Shown one piece after another: positions 16,728 through 27,607 of a stretch of DNA of 37,373 bases; positions within the stretch are counted from its first letter, which is position 1, and the number at the start of each line of letters is the position of its first letter. This stretch comes from Sphingobium sp. GTDB taxonomy: Bacteria; Pseudomonadota; Alphaproteobacteria; Sphingomonadales; Sphingomonadaceae. The stretch is taken from contig QFQF01000022.1 of NCBI GenBank assembly GCA_003248935.1, forward strand, positions 1 to 37,373. The letters run 5' to 3'. The notes below the pieces were generated by a model. The model saw nothing but the letters and a program-made list of their open reading frames with translations. It was not told the origin of the DNA and searched no databases. The position numbers and the translations under genes are program-made.

Positions 16728-17690
16728 TTATTTGAGAGTCAGTCGCTGCGTCCCGTCGGTGTCGCGGACCGCATGAAGGTTCAGCGCCATCGCCACCGTA
16801 TCGGCGAACTCGGCATGACGCTCGATCAGGAAGACACCGGTCAAGCGCCGGTTACCGCGTCTGAGGGCGTCGTCGACAACGATCGGATGGTCAGTGTAAC
16901 GCGACAGCGTGCGGACCGCCTCGGGCAACGGCGTGGCATCGAACGTCAGACGGCCTGTGACCCAGTCGCGCGGATCGCCCGCGGTCGCCGTCGTCGACAC
17001 CGCTTCGCTTCCCTTGCCGAAGGAGACGGTTTCCCCGGGCCGCGGGGCCACGGTTCGCGTCCGCGGGCCTGTTCGAACCTGCACGGCGCCTTCGACGAGG
17101 CTGACCTGTGTCTTCTGGCTCGACGTATCGACGACAAAGCGGGTACCGAGGTCCAGAATTTCTCCGCCTCCCGCCTGCACGACGAACGGCGTCCGCGCGT
17201 GCCGAACGTCGAAATAGGCGCGACCAACGTGAAGGATAACGCGTCGCTCGCGGTGCGTGAACGCGACCTGGATCGAGGACCGCGCGTCCACCATCATGCG
17301 GCTGCCATCGGCCAGGGCGACCGTTCGCCGTGTCGGCGCAGGCGCGGACAACGCCGCCAGCTCGTTGGAGGGCGCCGACGGCGTCATGGGCGTGCCAATC
17401 CAGACCAACGCTCCCGCCGCCGCCGCCGCCAGACCCGTGGCGATGGCCAGGCGTCCATAGCGGCCGTCGTGAATGGGCGGCGCCGACGCGGTGGCGCTCA
17501 ACGCCGTGCTACGGAGTTTGCGGATGTCGGGCTCGTCGCCGAGCACCCCGGCGATGTCCCAGGCGCGGCCCACCGATTGCAGGGCTGCATGATCCGGCGC
17601 GGCCGGGTCGTCTTCCCGATCGTTCTGCGCCTGGCGATGCAGCAGGAAAGCGCGCGCCGCGTGCGCGAGCGGGTCGTTCGAGGCCATCAT
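16728..17690 (-). CDS. FecR-type anti-sigma factor / signal transducer
   Basis: The 320-aa protein has a cytoplasmic N-terminal part (about 1-75), one membrane segment (about 80-98: RLAIATGLAAAAAGALVWIG) and a periplasmic FecR domain (RRTVALADGSRMMVDARSSI through LVEGAVQVRTG). A C-terminal region (RLTFDATPLPEAVRTLSRYT) resembles the STN-like end that contacts the receptor. It overlaps the sigma gene by ATGA. It should hold the sigma factor until the receptor's STN domain reports ligand, as in FecA/FecR/FecI. The start could be either Met of MMASN. Confidence 0.88.
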   Translation of the reverse strand: MMASNDPLAHAARAFLLHRQAQNDREDDPAAPDHAALQSVGRAWDIAGVLGDEPDIRKLRSTALSATASAPPIHDGRYGRLAIATGLAAAAAGALVWIGTPMTPSAPSNELAALSAPAPTRRTVALADGSRMMVDARSSIQVAFTHRERRVILHVGRAYFDVRHARTPFVVQAGGGEILDLGTRFVVDTSSQKTQVSLVEGAVQVRTGPRTRTVAPRPGETVSFGKGSEAVSTTATAGDPRDWVTGRLTFDATPLPEAVRTLSRYTDHPIVVDDALRRGNRRLTGVFLIERHAEFADTVAMALNLHAVRDTDGTQRLTLK

Positions 17691-18358
17691 TGATCCTCAC
17701 CCGGGCCGACGTGATCGCCGGCCCCGTTGTTCAGCGCCGCCGCCAACTGCGCTAGCGCGCGAGTCATATGCTTTTCGACCATCGACTGGCTGATACCGCA
17801 GTGACGCGCAATGGCGCTGAAGCTCATTTGTTCGAAGCGGTTCAGCACGAAGATCTGCTGGCAGCGCGACGGAAGCGCATGGATTTCGCGTCGCACCCGG
17901 TCGAGGTCTTCGCGTGCAACCAGCTCACGCAGCGCGTTGATCGGCTCGATCGCTTCTTCTGACTGGCCGACAGCGGCCTTCGTCGCCGCCCGGGTCTGTT
18001 CCGCGCGAAAATGGTCGACCAGAAGGTTGCGCGCAACGCCATATAGCAGGCCGCGGGCTTGATCCGTGCTGTAACGCCGTTGCGCGCCGACGATACGGCT
18101 AAGCGCCTCTTGCGCCATGTCCTGCGCTGTCTGCCCGTCGCCGCTCAAGCGCCGTCGCAAATACGCCACGAGCCCGTTCCACTCCTGCCTGAACAGACTT
18201 CCCGCCAGTGCGCGATTGTCGCTGGGCGCTCCAGCAACGGCGCGACGATCGATGACATCGTTGAGGGCAGGGTCGGCTTCCGGCAACGAGCGGGTTCCAC
18301 CTGACGATCTGAATGCTGCGTTGATAGAGCGTGTAACGATTAAACGATTCCGCTCCAA
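17687..18358 (-). CDS. ECF sigma-70 factor, FecI-like
   Basis: The frame gives 223 aa from a TTG at 18358, but the start is uncertain; the family core begins near residue 50 (LFRQEWNGLVAYLRRRLSG). Region 2 is seen in AQDMAQEALSRIVGAQRRY and GLLYGVARNLLVDHFRAEQ, region 4 in LPSRCQQIFVLNRFEQMSFS followed by the helix-turn-helix IARHCGISQSMVEKHMTRAL. FecI-type sigma factors of about 165-200 aa direct RNA polymerase to the cognate receptor operon. The stop overlaps the fecR-like start. The gene heads the operon that runs to the amidase at 11776. Confidence 0.88.
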   Translation of the reverse strand: MERNRLIVTRSINAAFRSSGGTRSLPEADPALNDVIDRRAVAGAPSDNRALAGSLFRQEWNGLVAYLRRRLSGDGQTAQDMAQEALSRIVGAQRRYSTDQARGLLYGVARNLLVDHFRAEQTRAATKAAVGQSEEAIEPINALRELVAREDLDRVRREIHALPSRCQQIFVLNRFEQMSFSAIARHCGISQSMVEKHMTRALAQLAAALNNGAGDHVGPGEDQ

Positions 18359-19248
18359 CGTCCAGACATTCGACGCGACAACTGAAGCGACCGTCTGAGA
18401 TCGTGAGGTGTAAACCCAGTATGTTCAATTGTTTAGGAAGCAGAGAACAGTGCTCGCGTTGGCCGGCCGGGAGCGTAGACGCCTGAGATGATCGCACTGG
18501 CGACAAATTTGAGCCAACGTGAGCAGCTGGCGTTATGGACTGTCCTTTGGCAGCTATCACGGGCGGGATACTCATGCCACGCCTATGCTGGCGCCAATGC
18601 ACGCGCTTCATCGATTGAACACGCGATCTGTGTGATGACGTGCTTCTGTCCGGCCCCTTGCCGTGCGCCAGCGAGCAAAACCAGCGTCCGAAGCTGGAAA
18701 CCACGATATGCCGGCTGAACTTCCAAATCTGGGTCTTAACGGCTCCTAATACCTCGCGATAACTGTCCGGCCTCTTGCCGTTCATCAGAACACGGCAGGT
18801 ACGAAACGCCGGCTTGAGATCGAGAGTCAGTGTTCTCAATGCCGCCCTTCCATGTCCTGGGCAACTCGTGCGGCGGCTTTACGCGGACCCGATCCTTGGC
18901 TTAGATGGGGCGTGCCCTGGGAACCTGGGTACACCCGCCGAGTACACCTGCGCTGCCTCATATCGCAGGAAATGGCGGAAAACCGTGGCTTCCCAGCCAT
19001 ATCGGCCCCTCCCGTAGGGGTCACCACTTTTTCCCATCCACGCTGATCGTCGAGCTGCGGCCCTGCCTCTTCCCGGGACAAGGCTGTGCGCGCGCCATCA
19101 TGGCATCGGCGTGGTATGACGCATTGCCGGACGCGCATCTCCTAATTCAATAAATACTGAATTACCTGTTGCCTTGTCCGGTGGCGGCATTCATCCTTCG
19201 GGGCGACTGGACTCCCCCAGTTCCTCTTGTCACAGCGGGAAGCGATTG
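18359..19248. other. 890-bp region with no supported gene
   Basis: Several frames of 60-100 codons are open on both strands, but none has a good start, consistent codon bias or recognisable content. The region separates the leftward sigma operon from the rightward atzGE pair and must hold both promoters. The segment 18836-19138 on the minus strand is the longest tidy frame; I could not assign it and it may be a relic. Confidence 0.5.
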
Positions 19249-19422
19249 ATGCCAAGCCAAGCCGATAGCGGCAGCCCTATCCCACCGGATGACGGTTCCA
19301 TCCACGAGGCTGCCGCACAGATCGGCCTTGTTCTGCCCGACGCATGCCTGCCCGGCGTGGCGATGAACCTCGCCCTGCTGCGCGATCATGCCGCATGCCT
19401 CGCCGCCGGGGAGGAAGGGTGA
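19249..19422 (+). CDS. atzG: AtzG-like small subunit (DUF4089 type)
   Basis: The 57-aa protein starts MPSQADSGSP, and its C-terminal half (QIGLVLPDACLPGVAMNLAL, then LRDHAACLAAGEEG) matches the short helical DUF4089/AtzG type. AtzG forms a heterocomplex with AtzE and stabilises it in cyanuric-acid breakdown. The stop codon overlaps the atzE start (TGATG), the arrangement expected for subunits made together. No other triazine-pathway gene is in the window. Confidence 0.7.
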   Translation: MPSQADSGSPIPPDDGSIHEAAAQIGLVLPDACLPGVAMNLALLRDHAACLAAGEEG

Positions 19423-20747
19423 TGACCAACCGATCCGCGCCACTCCGATCCGCGCTGGAGGCGACACAAGAGGCTCTGTCCGCTATTCGCGCACGCGATG
19501 GCCGCTACAAGGCGATGGTGACCCTTACCGAGGATGAGGCACTGAAAGATGCCCAGGCCCTTGATGCGCTGCAGGCACAAGAGGCCACATCGGGGGCCCT
19601 GGCCGGCGTGCCCTTCGGTGTTAAGGCGCTGTTCGATGTCGCGGGCCTGCCGACCACCGCAGGCGCGGGGATGCTGCGCGACGCTCCGGCGGCGACTGCG
19701 GACGCCCCCGCCGTCCAGCGCCTGAAGGACGCGGGCGGCATCCTTGTCGGCGTGTGCAACATGGACGAGTTCGCCTATGGCTTCGTGACGGTGAACGCGC
19801 ATTACGGCACCACCACCAACCCGCACGACACGCAGCGGCTGGCGGGCGGGTCGTCCGGCGGATCGGCCGCCGCCGTCGCGGGCGAACTGCTGCCGCTTAC
19901 ATTGGGCTCCGACACCAATGGGTCGATCCGTGTGCCCGCTTCGCTGTGCGGCATCTACGGCATCAAGCCCGCGCATGGCGCCCTGCCCGTGGAGGGCACC
20001 TATCCGTTCGTCGAATGCCTGGACGATATCGGCCCGTTCACGCGCACGGCAGCGGAACTGAGACTTGCCTACGACATCCTCGCCGCCCGCCCCACCTCAG
20101 TATCGGGTGATACGCGCGACCGCCCGCTGCGCGTCGCGCGGCTCGGCGGATGGTTCGCGACAATGATCGGCGGAGAAGCATCCGCGGCCATGGACGCACT
20201 CTACGACAGGCTCGGCATAGGCGAGGCAGTCGAACTGCCCGATGTCGCCCGCGCACGCTCGGCGGCATTTATCATCACGGCTTGCGAGGGGGGCACGCAT
20301 CACCTTCCGGCACTGCGGCGCGACCCGATGGGTTTTGACCCCGCCGTACGCGACCGCCTGCTGGCCGGCGCCCTGTTCCCCGCATCCGCCTATATCGCAG
20401 CCAAGGCGTTCCAGCAGCAATTCGTGCAGGACGTACTCGCGCTGTTCGATCACTACGATGTCCTGATCGCACCTGCGACGCCGGATGTCGCGCCGCGCAT
20501 TGATGACCCGTTCGTCGACATCGGCGGCAAGCGGATGCCGGCGCGCGCCAATCTCGGCATCCTCACACAGCCGCTCAGCCTTGCAGCGGTGCCTGTTGTC
20601 GCCGCACCGCTGCTGCGCCCGGGCCGGTTGCCCCTGGGCATCCAGCTTGTCGGTGCGCCCGGCCGCGAAGATCAACTGTTCGCCTTCGCCGAACAACTCG
20701 AGCGCGATGGCGTCACCGGCTACAGCCCACCCCCAGACCTTGGGTGA
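19422..20747 (+). CDS. atzE: AtzE-type amidase (1-carboxybiuret hydrolase family)
   Basis: A 441-aa amidase-signature enzyme started at the ATG at 19422, behind GGGGAGGAAGG. The catalytic residues are visible: Lys68 in FGVKALFDVAG, Ser144 in AGGSSGGSAAAVA and nucleophile Ser168 in GSDTNGSIRVPASLCG. The stretch VCNMDEFAYGFVTVNAHYGT is typical of AtzE proteins rather than general amidases. AtzE converts 1-carboxybiuret to allophanate-level products in cyanuric-acid catabolism together with AtzG. Here no cyanuric-acid hydrolase or allophanate hydrolase is nearby, so the true substrate may be another ureido/amide compound. The call rests on sequence resemblance and the AtzG partner. Confidence 0.82.
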   Translation: MTNRSAPLRSALEATQEALSAIRARDGRYKAMVTLTEDEALKDAQALDALQAQEATSGALAGVPFGVKALFDVAGLPTTAGAGMLRDAPAATADAPAVQRLKDAGGILVGVCNMDEFAYGFVTVNAHYGTTTNPHDTQRLAGGSSGGSAAAVAGELLPLTLGSDTNGSIRVPASLCGIYGIKPAHGALPVEGTYPFVECLDDIGPFTRTAAELRLAYDILAARPTSVSGDTRDRPLRVARLGGWFATMIGGEASAAMDALYDRLGIGEAVELPDVARARSAAFIITACEGGTHHLPALRRDPMGFDPAVRDRLLAGALFPASAYIAAKAFQQQFVQDVLALFDHYDVLIAPATPDVAPRIDDPFVDIGGKRMPARANLGILTQPLSLAAVPVVAAPLLRPGRLPLGIQLVGAPGREDQLFAFAEQLERDGVTGYSPPPDLG

Positions 20748-20770
20748 CGTGCTCCCATGATTGTTGCCGT

Positions 20771-21379
20771 TCAGAGGTGGAGTCCGGCTCGTTCACGATG
20801 ATTGGTTGAGGTGACGGCAACCTGTCTGGGGTCATGCCCCCCGGATAGGTCGGGCGGCTTTCTCGGCGGGGGTTCTCCCGCCCGGTTTTGAGTGTGGCCT
20901 GACGTGGTTGTAGTCGTGTCGCCGGGCATCGAGCACGGAGCGGGTGCGGCAGCGACGTAGACAGCGTCTCGTTGCGGCATGCGTCGCGCAGGCGGGCATT
21001 GGAGCTCTCGACAAAGCCGTTCTGGATCGGCTTGCCCGGGGCTATGCAATACCACTCGACCCGCCGCTCCTGCGGCCAGCGCAGGATGGTCGACGAGGCA
21101 GCGGACCTGCAGGTTCGGCTCGCGATAGACCCGCGACAGCTTCTTCAGCTGGCCATCCCTTCCTCGAGCGTGCGAAGGCGCCGGGCCTCGGACACCTCCA
21201 GGCCGCCATGCTTCGACTTCCACTTGTAGAACGTCGCCGAGTTGATCCCATGGCGTCGGCACGCATCCGCCGTCGCCCTCCCGGCTTCCTGCTCCTTCAG
21301 GATCGCGATGACCTGTTCTTCGCTGAATCTGCTGCGCCTCATCCTAGCCCGACTCCTTCGTACCGGACTCTGCTCGAGA
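20771..21379 (-). mobile_element. Decayed IS3-family insertion sequence with internal deletions
   Basis: orfA (21145-21342) is followed by pieces of orfB. One piece, near 21040-20960, translates in part as IAPGKPIQNGFVES and NARLRDACRNETLSTSLPH, from the integrase core; another near 21110 reads RVYREPNLQVRC. The pieces are in different frames and the middle of orfB is missing, so at least two deletions and a frameshift occurred. Candidate terminal inverted repeats share GAGTCCGG (20780-20787) and CCGGACTC (21363-21370). The remnant is about 610 bp against about 1.2-1.3 kb for intact elements. Confidence 0.75.
21145..21342 (-). CDS. IS3-family transposase OrfA (helix-turn-helix part), remnant
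   Basis: The 65-aa product MRRSRFSEEQVIAILKEQEA, with ADACRRHGINSATFYKWKSK and GGLEVSEARRLRTLEE, is the N-terminal helix-turn-helix subunit of IS3/IS407-group transposases, which binds the element's ends. Full OrfA is about 85-90 aa; here the frame shifts after LEE, where ENAKLKKL would be expected, and ends in a stop. The integrase part is broken, so it cannot transpose on its own. Confidence 0.8.
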   Translation of the reverse strand: MRRSRFSEEQVIAILKEQEAGRATADACRRHGINSATFYKWKSKHGGLEVSEARRLRTLEEGMAS

Positions 21380-21476
21380 TCGGTCACATTCCGGGGGAAC
21401 CCGTCAGTAAACCGACGCCAATCCCCATATTCCGCTCCACTGGCCATGAAAATCGACGCCGGGGTTTGCCCGCCCC

Positions 21477-21504
21477 CTTGTGTTGCCAATATGCAACACC
21501 ATAT
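21477..21504 (+). promoter_or_regulatory. Putative RpoH (heat-shock sigma) promoter of clpB with internal dyad
   Basis: CTTG (21477-21480) and CCATAT (21499-21504) are 18 bp apart, matching the alphaproteobacterial RpoH pattern CTTG-N17/18-C(C/T)ATnT. It lies 30 bp before the clpB start codon. Between the two boxes is a perfect inverted repeat TGTTGC-N6-GCAACA (21481-21498), which could be a regulator site or chance. Confidence 0.55.
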
Positions 21505-21533
21505 CGCTGTCACTATCCTATCAGAGGGGTGTC

Positions 21534-24113
<2,580 letters not shown>

Positions 24114-24129
24114 GGGGGAGATTTCATAC

Positions 24130-24164
24130 AAAAAAGGGGCCGCGATAGCGGCCCCTTTCTTTTG
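24130..24164. terminator. Bidirectional rho-independent terminator between clpB and the convergent receptor gene
   Basis: Stem GGGGCCGC / GCGGCCCC with a GATA loop (24136-24155), extended by AAA/TTT pairs. T-rich sequence follows on the plus side and an A-run precedes it, so it can stop transcription from both directions. Confidence 0.85.
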
Positions 24165-24178
24165 TTCGATGTCGTAAA

Positions 24179-27100
24179 TCAGAATTCCAGCGAAGCACCC
24201 AATCGAACATAGCGCGGGGTCTGATAGCCAGTAACCTTCGCATAGTTCGGATCGCGGGTTCCGCCGTCCGTTTCGCCAACTTCACGGAAGTCGACCTTGG
24301 ACTTCCAATTGAATACGTTGAACACGTCAGCGCGCAGAGTCAGACCGCCCATGACCGGCAGCTTGTACACCAAGTTGAGGTCGATCTGCTTACGCCAGTC
24401 ACTCTTGAAGGCATTGCCGCGACCGACCAACGAATTCGCGACACCGCCACCAAGAAGTCCGCCCGGATCACCCGCGGAGATTTCACCCGGCTCGGCTGTC
24501 TGCTGGCGGCAGTACCACGATCCAGCAAGACTGGTGATCGCACGCCCGGCTCCACCGACCGCCGGGTCATAGACGCCGATACAACCGAAGCGACGCGGCG
24601 ACTGCAGAACACCGAACGCGCCGACGGTGAAGCTATCGGTCACCGCGTAAGAGCCGTAGACTTTAAAGGTATGACGGCGATCGTTCGGAAGATAACCGTT
24701 CGAGCCATCCATCCAGCCTGGCTCGTCAAAGTCCTGCGTCAGTCCGGTATCATCCTGACCATTGTCGGATTTTACGCCACCTTCATAGTTCCCGCGACTC
24801 TTCGCCCAGACATAGGAACCCGATACCGAGAAACGCCCATCCCAAGCACGATCAAAAGTGAACTCGACTGCATCGTACTTGCGCTTCGCCTTCGGGTAGC
24901 CCGCCAGATTACCGGGAATGGTAATTTCGGTCAGATTACCGTCGCCCGTCAGGTCGACATAGGTGACGATGTCCCGTCCGGGATTGATAAGCACATAATC
25001 GCCGCCACCGCCAATCGCAGCCGGAGTTTCGCCCGGACGGCAGCCATCCATGTCCTGCGTGTCGCAGAACTCCGAAATGTTCCAGGACAGATCAGCATCC
25101 TCAAGTACGGACTTTAGCCGCTTGCGAATGTAGTTGAGACCAAAGGTCCAGCGGTCGCCGACCTTCTGCTTCACGCCGACGATGATCTCGTCCTGATACT
25201 GAGGCTTCAGATTCTGCGAAGTGAGCACTCGAGCATCTGCCTCGTCAGCGTTACTGCTCGACAGTACGTCGAAGCGCACCGACTGGCCCAGAATTGGAAG
25301 TCCCGTGGTCGGGTCTACCCCGTTCAGGTAGAAAAACTCCTGCGTGAAGGTTTCATTGCCAGCCAAACGGATGTTCGTGTTGGCCGCAACCGGGAGGTAA
25401 TAGCGGCCGAAAAAGCCGGAAAGAATGGTACGGCTATCTCCAAAAACGTCATAGGTGGCGCTGAGACGCGGAGCGACGTTATCCGACAATTTGGTGAACG
25501 ACTTGCCATTACCTGCAAAGTTCTGGAAAGTTTCTGAACGCACACCAAGGCCAAGGTTCAACTTATCGGTGATGTCCCACGAGTCTTGGATATAGAACGC
25601 TGTATTCTTCGATTTGAATGAACCGTTCGCGAAACGGAAGCGTTCACGCACATAAGGTTGGCCAGCGGGGATGAGGCCGCCCAAAGCACCCGCAGCGCCA
25701 GGCGTCGGATACATCAGGTAATAAACACCACCCGAATAAAATTCGTTCGCCTCCGCGTACAGACGCTCCTGATCAAAACCGGCCCGGATGTTGTGATCAC
25801 CCAAAGCACTGAAACGAATGTCAGCATCGAAACGGAACAACTTGCGCTTGTCACGTGCGCTTTCGACTGTTGCGTCAGGGTGACCCGACGTCTGGACTGC
25901 CGTACCGCTACGTTGGTCGACGATGTACGGCTTCGAACCGTCGCTCTGACGCTTGTACTTAGTCTCGCCATACAGGGCACTGACCGTCAACCAGTCAGTC
26001 AGTTCGCCGGTGTACTTGCCGATGATATTCTGACCGCCATAGCGCGTAACGAAAGGTGTTTCGGAAACGCCCTGGACACCGGTCGTGCTTCCAGCCGGCG
26101 TATTTGTGACAAACGAAGTAAAAGTACCCCGCTCCGTTTCGTTATTCTTAAAATAGGTCAGTTCAAGATGATGGCCGTCGACCGGAATAAAATCGAGCTT
26201 TCCGCCGAAGAACGGCTCCTTGTTGCTTGAATAGATTTGCGACTGCGCCGTTGTGGTGCTGCCATTCGCGTTGTTGCTTGTGACAGCAGTGGTACGGTCA
26301 AACCGGCTCTTGAACCGCGGATTGAAGAAGCCGAAGAAGAACAAGTGATCCTTGATAATTGGACCCGATGCCCAAATGTTACCTTCGTAATTCTGACGGG
26401 AATCGTCCTTGTTCAAAGCCGCATAGGTATTGGGCGAGTTTTCGCGAAGCCCGCTCGGTTCCCAGTAAGCGCTGAAACCACCCTTCATTTCGTTTGAACC
26501 GGATCGGGTAACAGCGATCACGGCGCCACCGGTGGCACGGCCATATTCAGCCTGATATCCGCCAGTCTTGATCTGAACCTGATCATAAAATTCAAACGGA
26601 ACAGTTCCGCCACCGACGCCGGTGCGGAAATTCGTTACGTTCATACCGTTGATGTAGAAGATGTTTTCGGCCACCGAACCGCCGCCAATCGACACATTGG
26701 CAGGGGAGGTATTGTTGTCGAACGCCGTGTCGCCAAAGCCTGTCTGCGGAGCAAGCAACTGGATGCCGGTGATCGAACGCGGGACTGGAATACGGGAGAA
26801 GGTTTCCTGAACGTTAAAGACCGCGCCGGTAGCGGCTTTAGACACATCGACCAATTGCGCCCGGGCGCCCGTCACGACGATAGCATTGTCGGTGCCAGTT
26901 GGATAAAGGCGGAAGCTGAATCCGGATCCCCCCAGAGCCACCTGAACCGGGCTGTCGCTAATGGATTCATATCCATCTTTCGAAACGCTAATCCGGTACT
27001 CGCCGAGTGGAAGAATAGAAATATTCGCGCGACCAGCGGAATCGGTCGTCAGGGTACGATTGAAGCCTTGATCGGACACAACCGTCACAGTCGCTTCCGG

Positions 27101-27271
27101 AACCGCCGCGCCGCTGTCGTCCACGATAGTGGTCGTCATGCTGCCAGATGTCAGGCCCTGCGCGCTTGCCGGCGTCGCAACGACAGTCAGGCTAGCGACG
27201 CCAGCCCCCATAAGCACAAGCGCCTGCAGCGCCGCACCACGGCGCAGCCCGATCTTTGAGATGTTTTTCAC
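24179..27271 (-). CDS. Oar-like TonB-dependent receptor with N-terminal carboxypeptidase-regulatory-like domain
   Basis: I start at the GTG at 27271 (VKNISKIGLRRGAALQALVL), giving 1030 aa with a signal peptide ending at ASA; the ATG at 27445 would run through a hairpin-bearing leader. Residues about 40-120 (MTTTIVDDSGAAVPEATVTV through LPLGEYRISVSKDGYE) form a beta-sandwich carboxypeptidase-regulatory-like domain, as in Oar and SusC-type proteins. Then come a TonB-box-like AIVVTGARAQL, a plug (GGGSVAENIFYINGMNVTNF) and a large barrel ending in Phe (YVRLGASLEF). Such proteins import large or scarce nutrients such as peptides, glycans or metal complexes. Codons are less GC-rich than those of neighbours. 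It lacks a regulatory partner gene nearby. Confidence 0.88.
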   Translation of the reverse strand: MKNISKIGLRRGAALQALVLMGAGVASLTVVATPASAQGLTSGSMTTTIVDDSGAAVPEATVTVVSDQGFNRTLTTDSAGRANISILPLGEYRISVSKDGYESISDSPVQVALGGSGFSFRLYPTGTDNAIVVTGARAQLVDVSKAATGAVFNVQETFSRIPVPRSITGIQLLAPQTGFGDTAFDNNTSPANVSIGGGSVAENIFYINGMNVTNFRTGVGGGTVPFEFYDQVQIKTGGYQAEYGRATGGAVIAVTRSGSNEMKGGFSAYWEPSGLRENSPNTYAALNKDDSRQNYEGNIWASGPIIKDHLFFFGFFNPRFKSRFDRTTAVTSNNANGSTTTAQSQIYSSNKEPFFGGKLDFIPVDGHHLELTYFKNNETERGTFTSFVTNTPAGSTTGVQGVSETPFVTRYGGQNIIGKYTGELTDWLTVSALYGETKYKRQSDGSKPYIVDQRSGTAVQTSGHPDATVESARDKRKLFRFDADIRFSALGDHNIRAGFDQERLYAEANEFYSGGVYYLMYPTPGAAGALGGLIPAGQPYVRERFRFANGSFKSKNTAFYIQDSWDITDKLNLGLGVRSETFQNFAGNGKSFTKLSDNVAPRLSATYDVFGDSRTILSGFFGRYYLPVAANTNIRLAGNETFTQEFFYLNGVDPTTGLPILGQSVRFDVLSSSNADEADARVLTSQNLKPQYQDEIIVGVKQKVGDRWTFGLNYIRKRLKSVLEDADLSWNISEFCDTQDMDGCRPGETPAAIGGGGDYVLINPGRDIVTYVDLTGDGNLTEITIPGNLAGYPKAKRKYDAVEFTFDRAWDGRFSVSGSYVWAKSRGNYEGGVKSDNGQDDTGLTQDFDEPGWMDGSNGYLPNDRRHTFKVYGSYAVTDSFTVGAFGVLQSPRRFGCIGVYDPAVGGAGRAITSLAGSWYCRQQTAEPGEISAGDPGGLLGGGVANSLVGRGNAFKSDWRKQIDLNLVYKLPVMGGLTLRADVFNVFNWKSKVDFREVGETDGGTRDPNYAKVTGYQTPRYVRLGASLEF

Positions 27272-27326
27272 GTTCCAGTCCCTTGCTCTGGATAACGACA
27301 GGTCAAACCTGTCCCCTGTTCGTTGA

Positions 27327-27370
27327 CGCGTGAGAGGGGAGAGTGCCCGACAGCCAACCCCTCTCACGCG
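27327..27370 (-). promoter_or_regulatory. 13-bp perfect stem-loop in the receptor's 5' leader
   Basis: CGCGTGAGAGGGG (27327-27339) and CCCCTCTCACGCG (27358-27370) are perfectly complementary around an 18-nt loop. It lies 55 nt upstream of the GTG start on the transcribed side, so the mRNA leader would fold into a very stable hairpin. There is no U-run, so it is not a plain terminator. Confidence 0.65.
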
Positions 27371-27434
27371 AACTGCCGGGCAATCTGCGCGGGCGCCGAA
27401 CGGGTGTAAAGCTGCGGAAAATGTGGGGAACGCT

Positions 27435-27475
27435 TTTGCGGACACGCTGTATCAATTATGCAACATATCCGCAAA
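27435..27475 (-). promoter_or_regulatory. Candidate promoter/operator of the Oar-like receptor gene
   Basis: An inverted repeat TTTGCGGA / TCCGCAAA (27435-27442, 27468-27475) flanks an AT-rich stretch containing CATAAT on the minus strand (27455-27460), a possible -10 box. A matching -35 is weak (TTGCCG at 27480-27485, 19 bp away). An operator around the -10 region is plausible. Confidence 0.35.
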
Positions 27476-27607
27476 GTGACGGCAAAATGAAGTTTTGGTC
27501 ACAATATTTCAGCAACATGTCAGCCGCGATCACAATCATGCTGGCGCAACGAGCAGGGCGGACACGAACGTGCCCGTTTCGGCAAGTTTAGGTTTGGCGA
27601 CCTGTCT

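Larger units (their letters stand above)
27272..27607. other. 336-bp intergenic leader region, no gene
   Basis: It separates the receptor gene from the M23 gene upstream on the same strand. It contains the stem-loop (27327-27370) and the operator-like repeat (27435-27475). It is clearly less GC-rich than the surroundings around 27420-27530. No open frame with coding character is seen. Confidence 0.6.

Noticed and set aside
18099..18839. 246-codon minus-strand frame
   Set aside because: Its second half overlaps the ECF sigma gene in another frame and the first half has no coding character.
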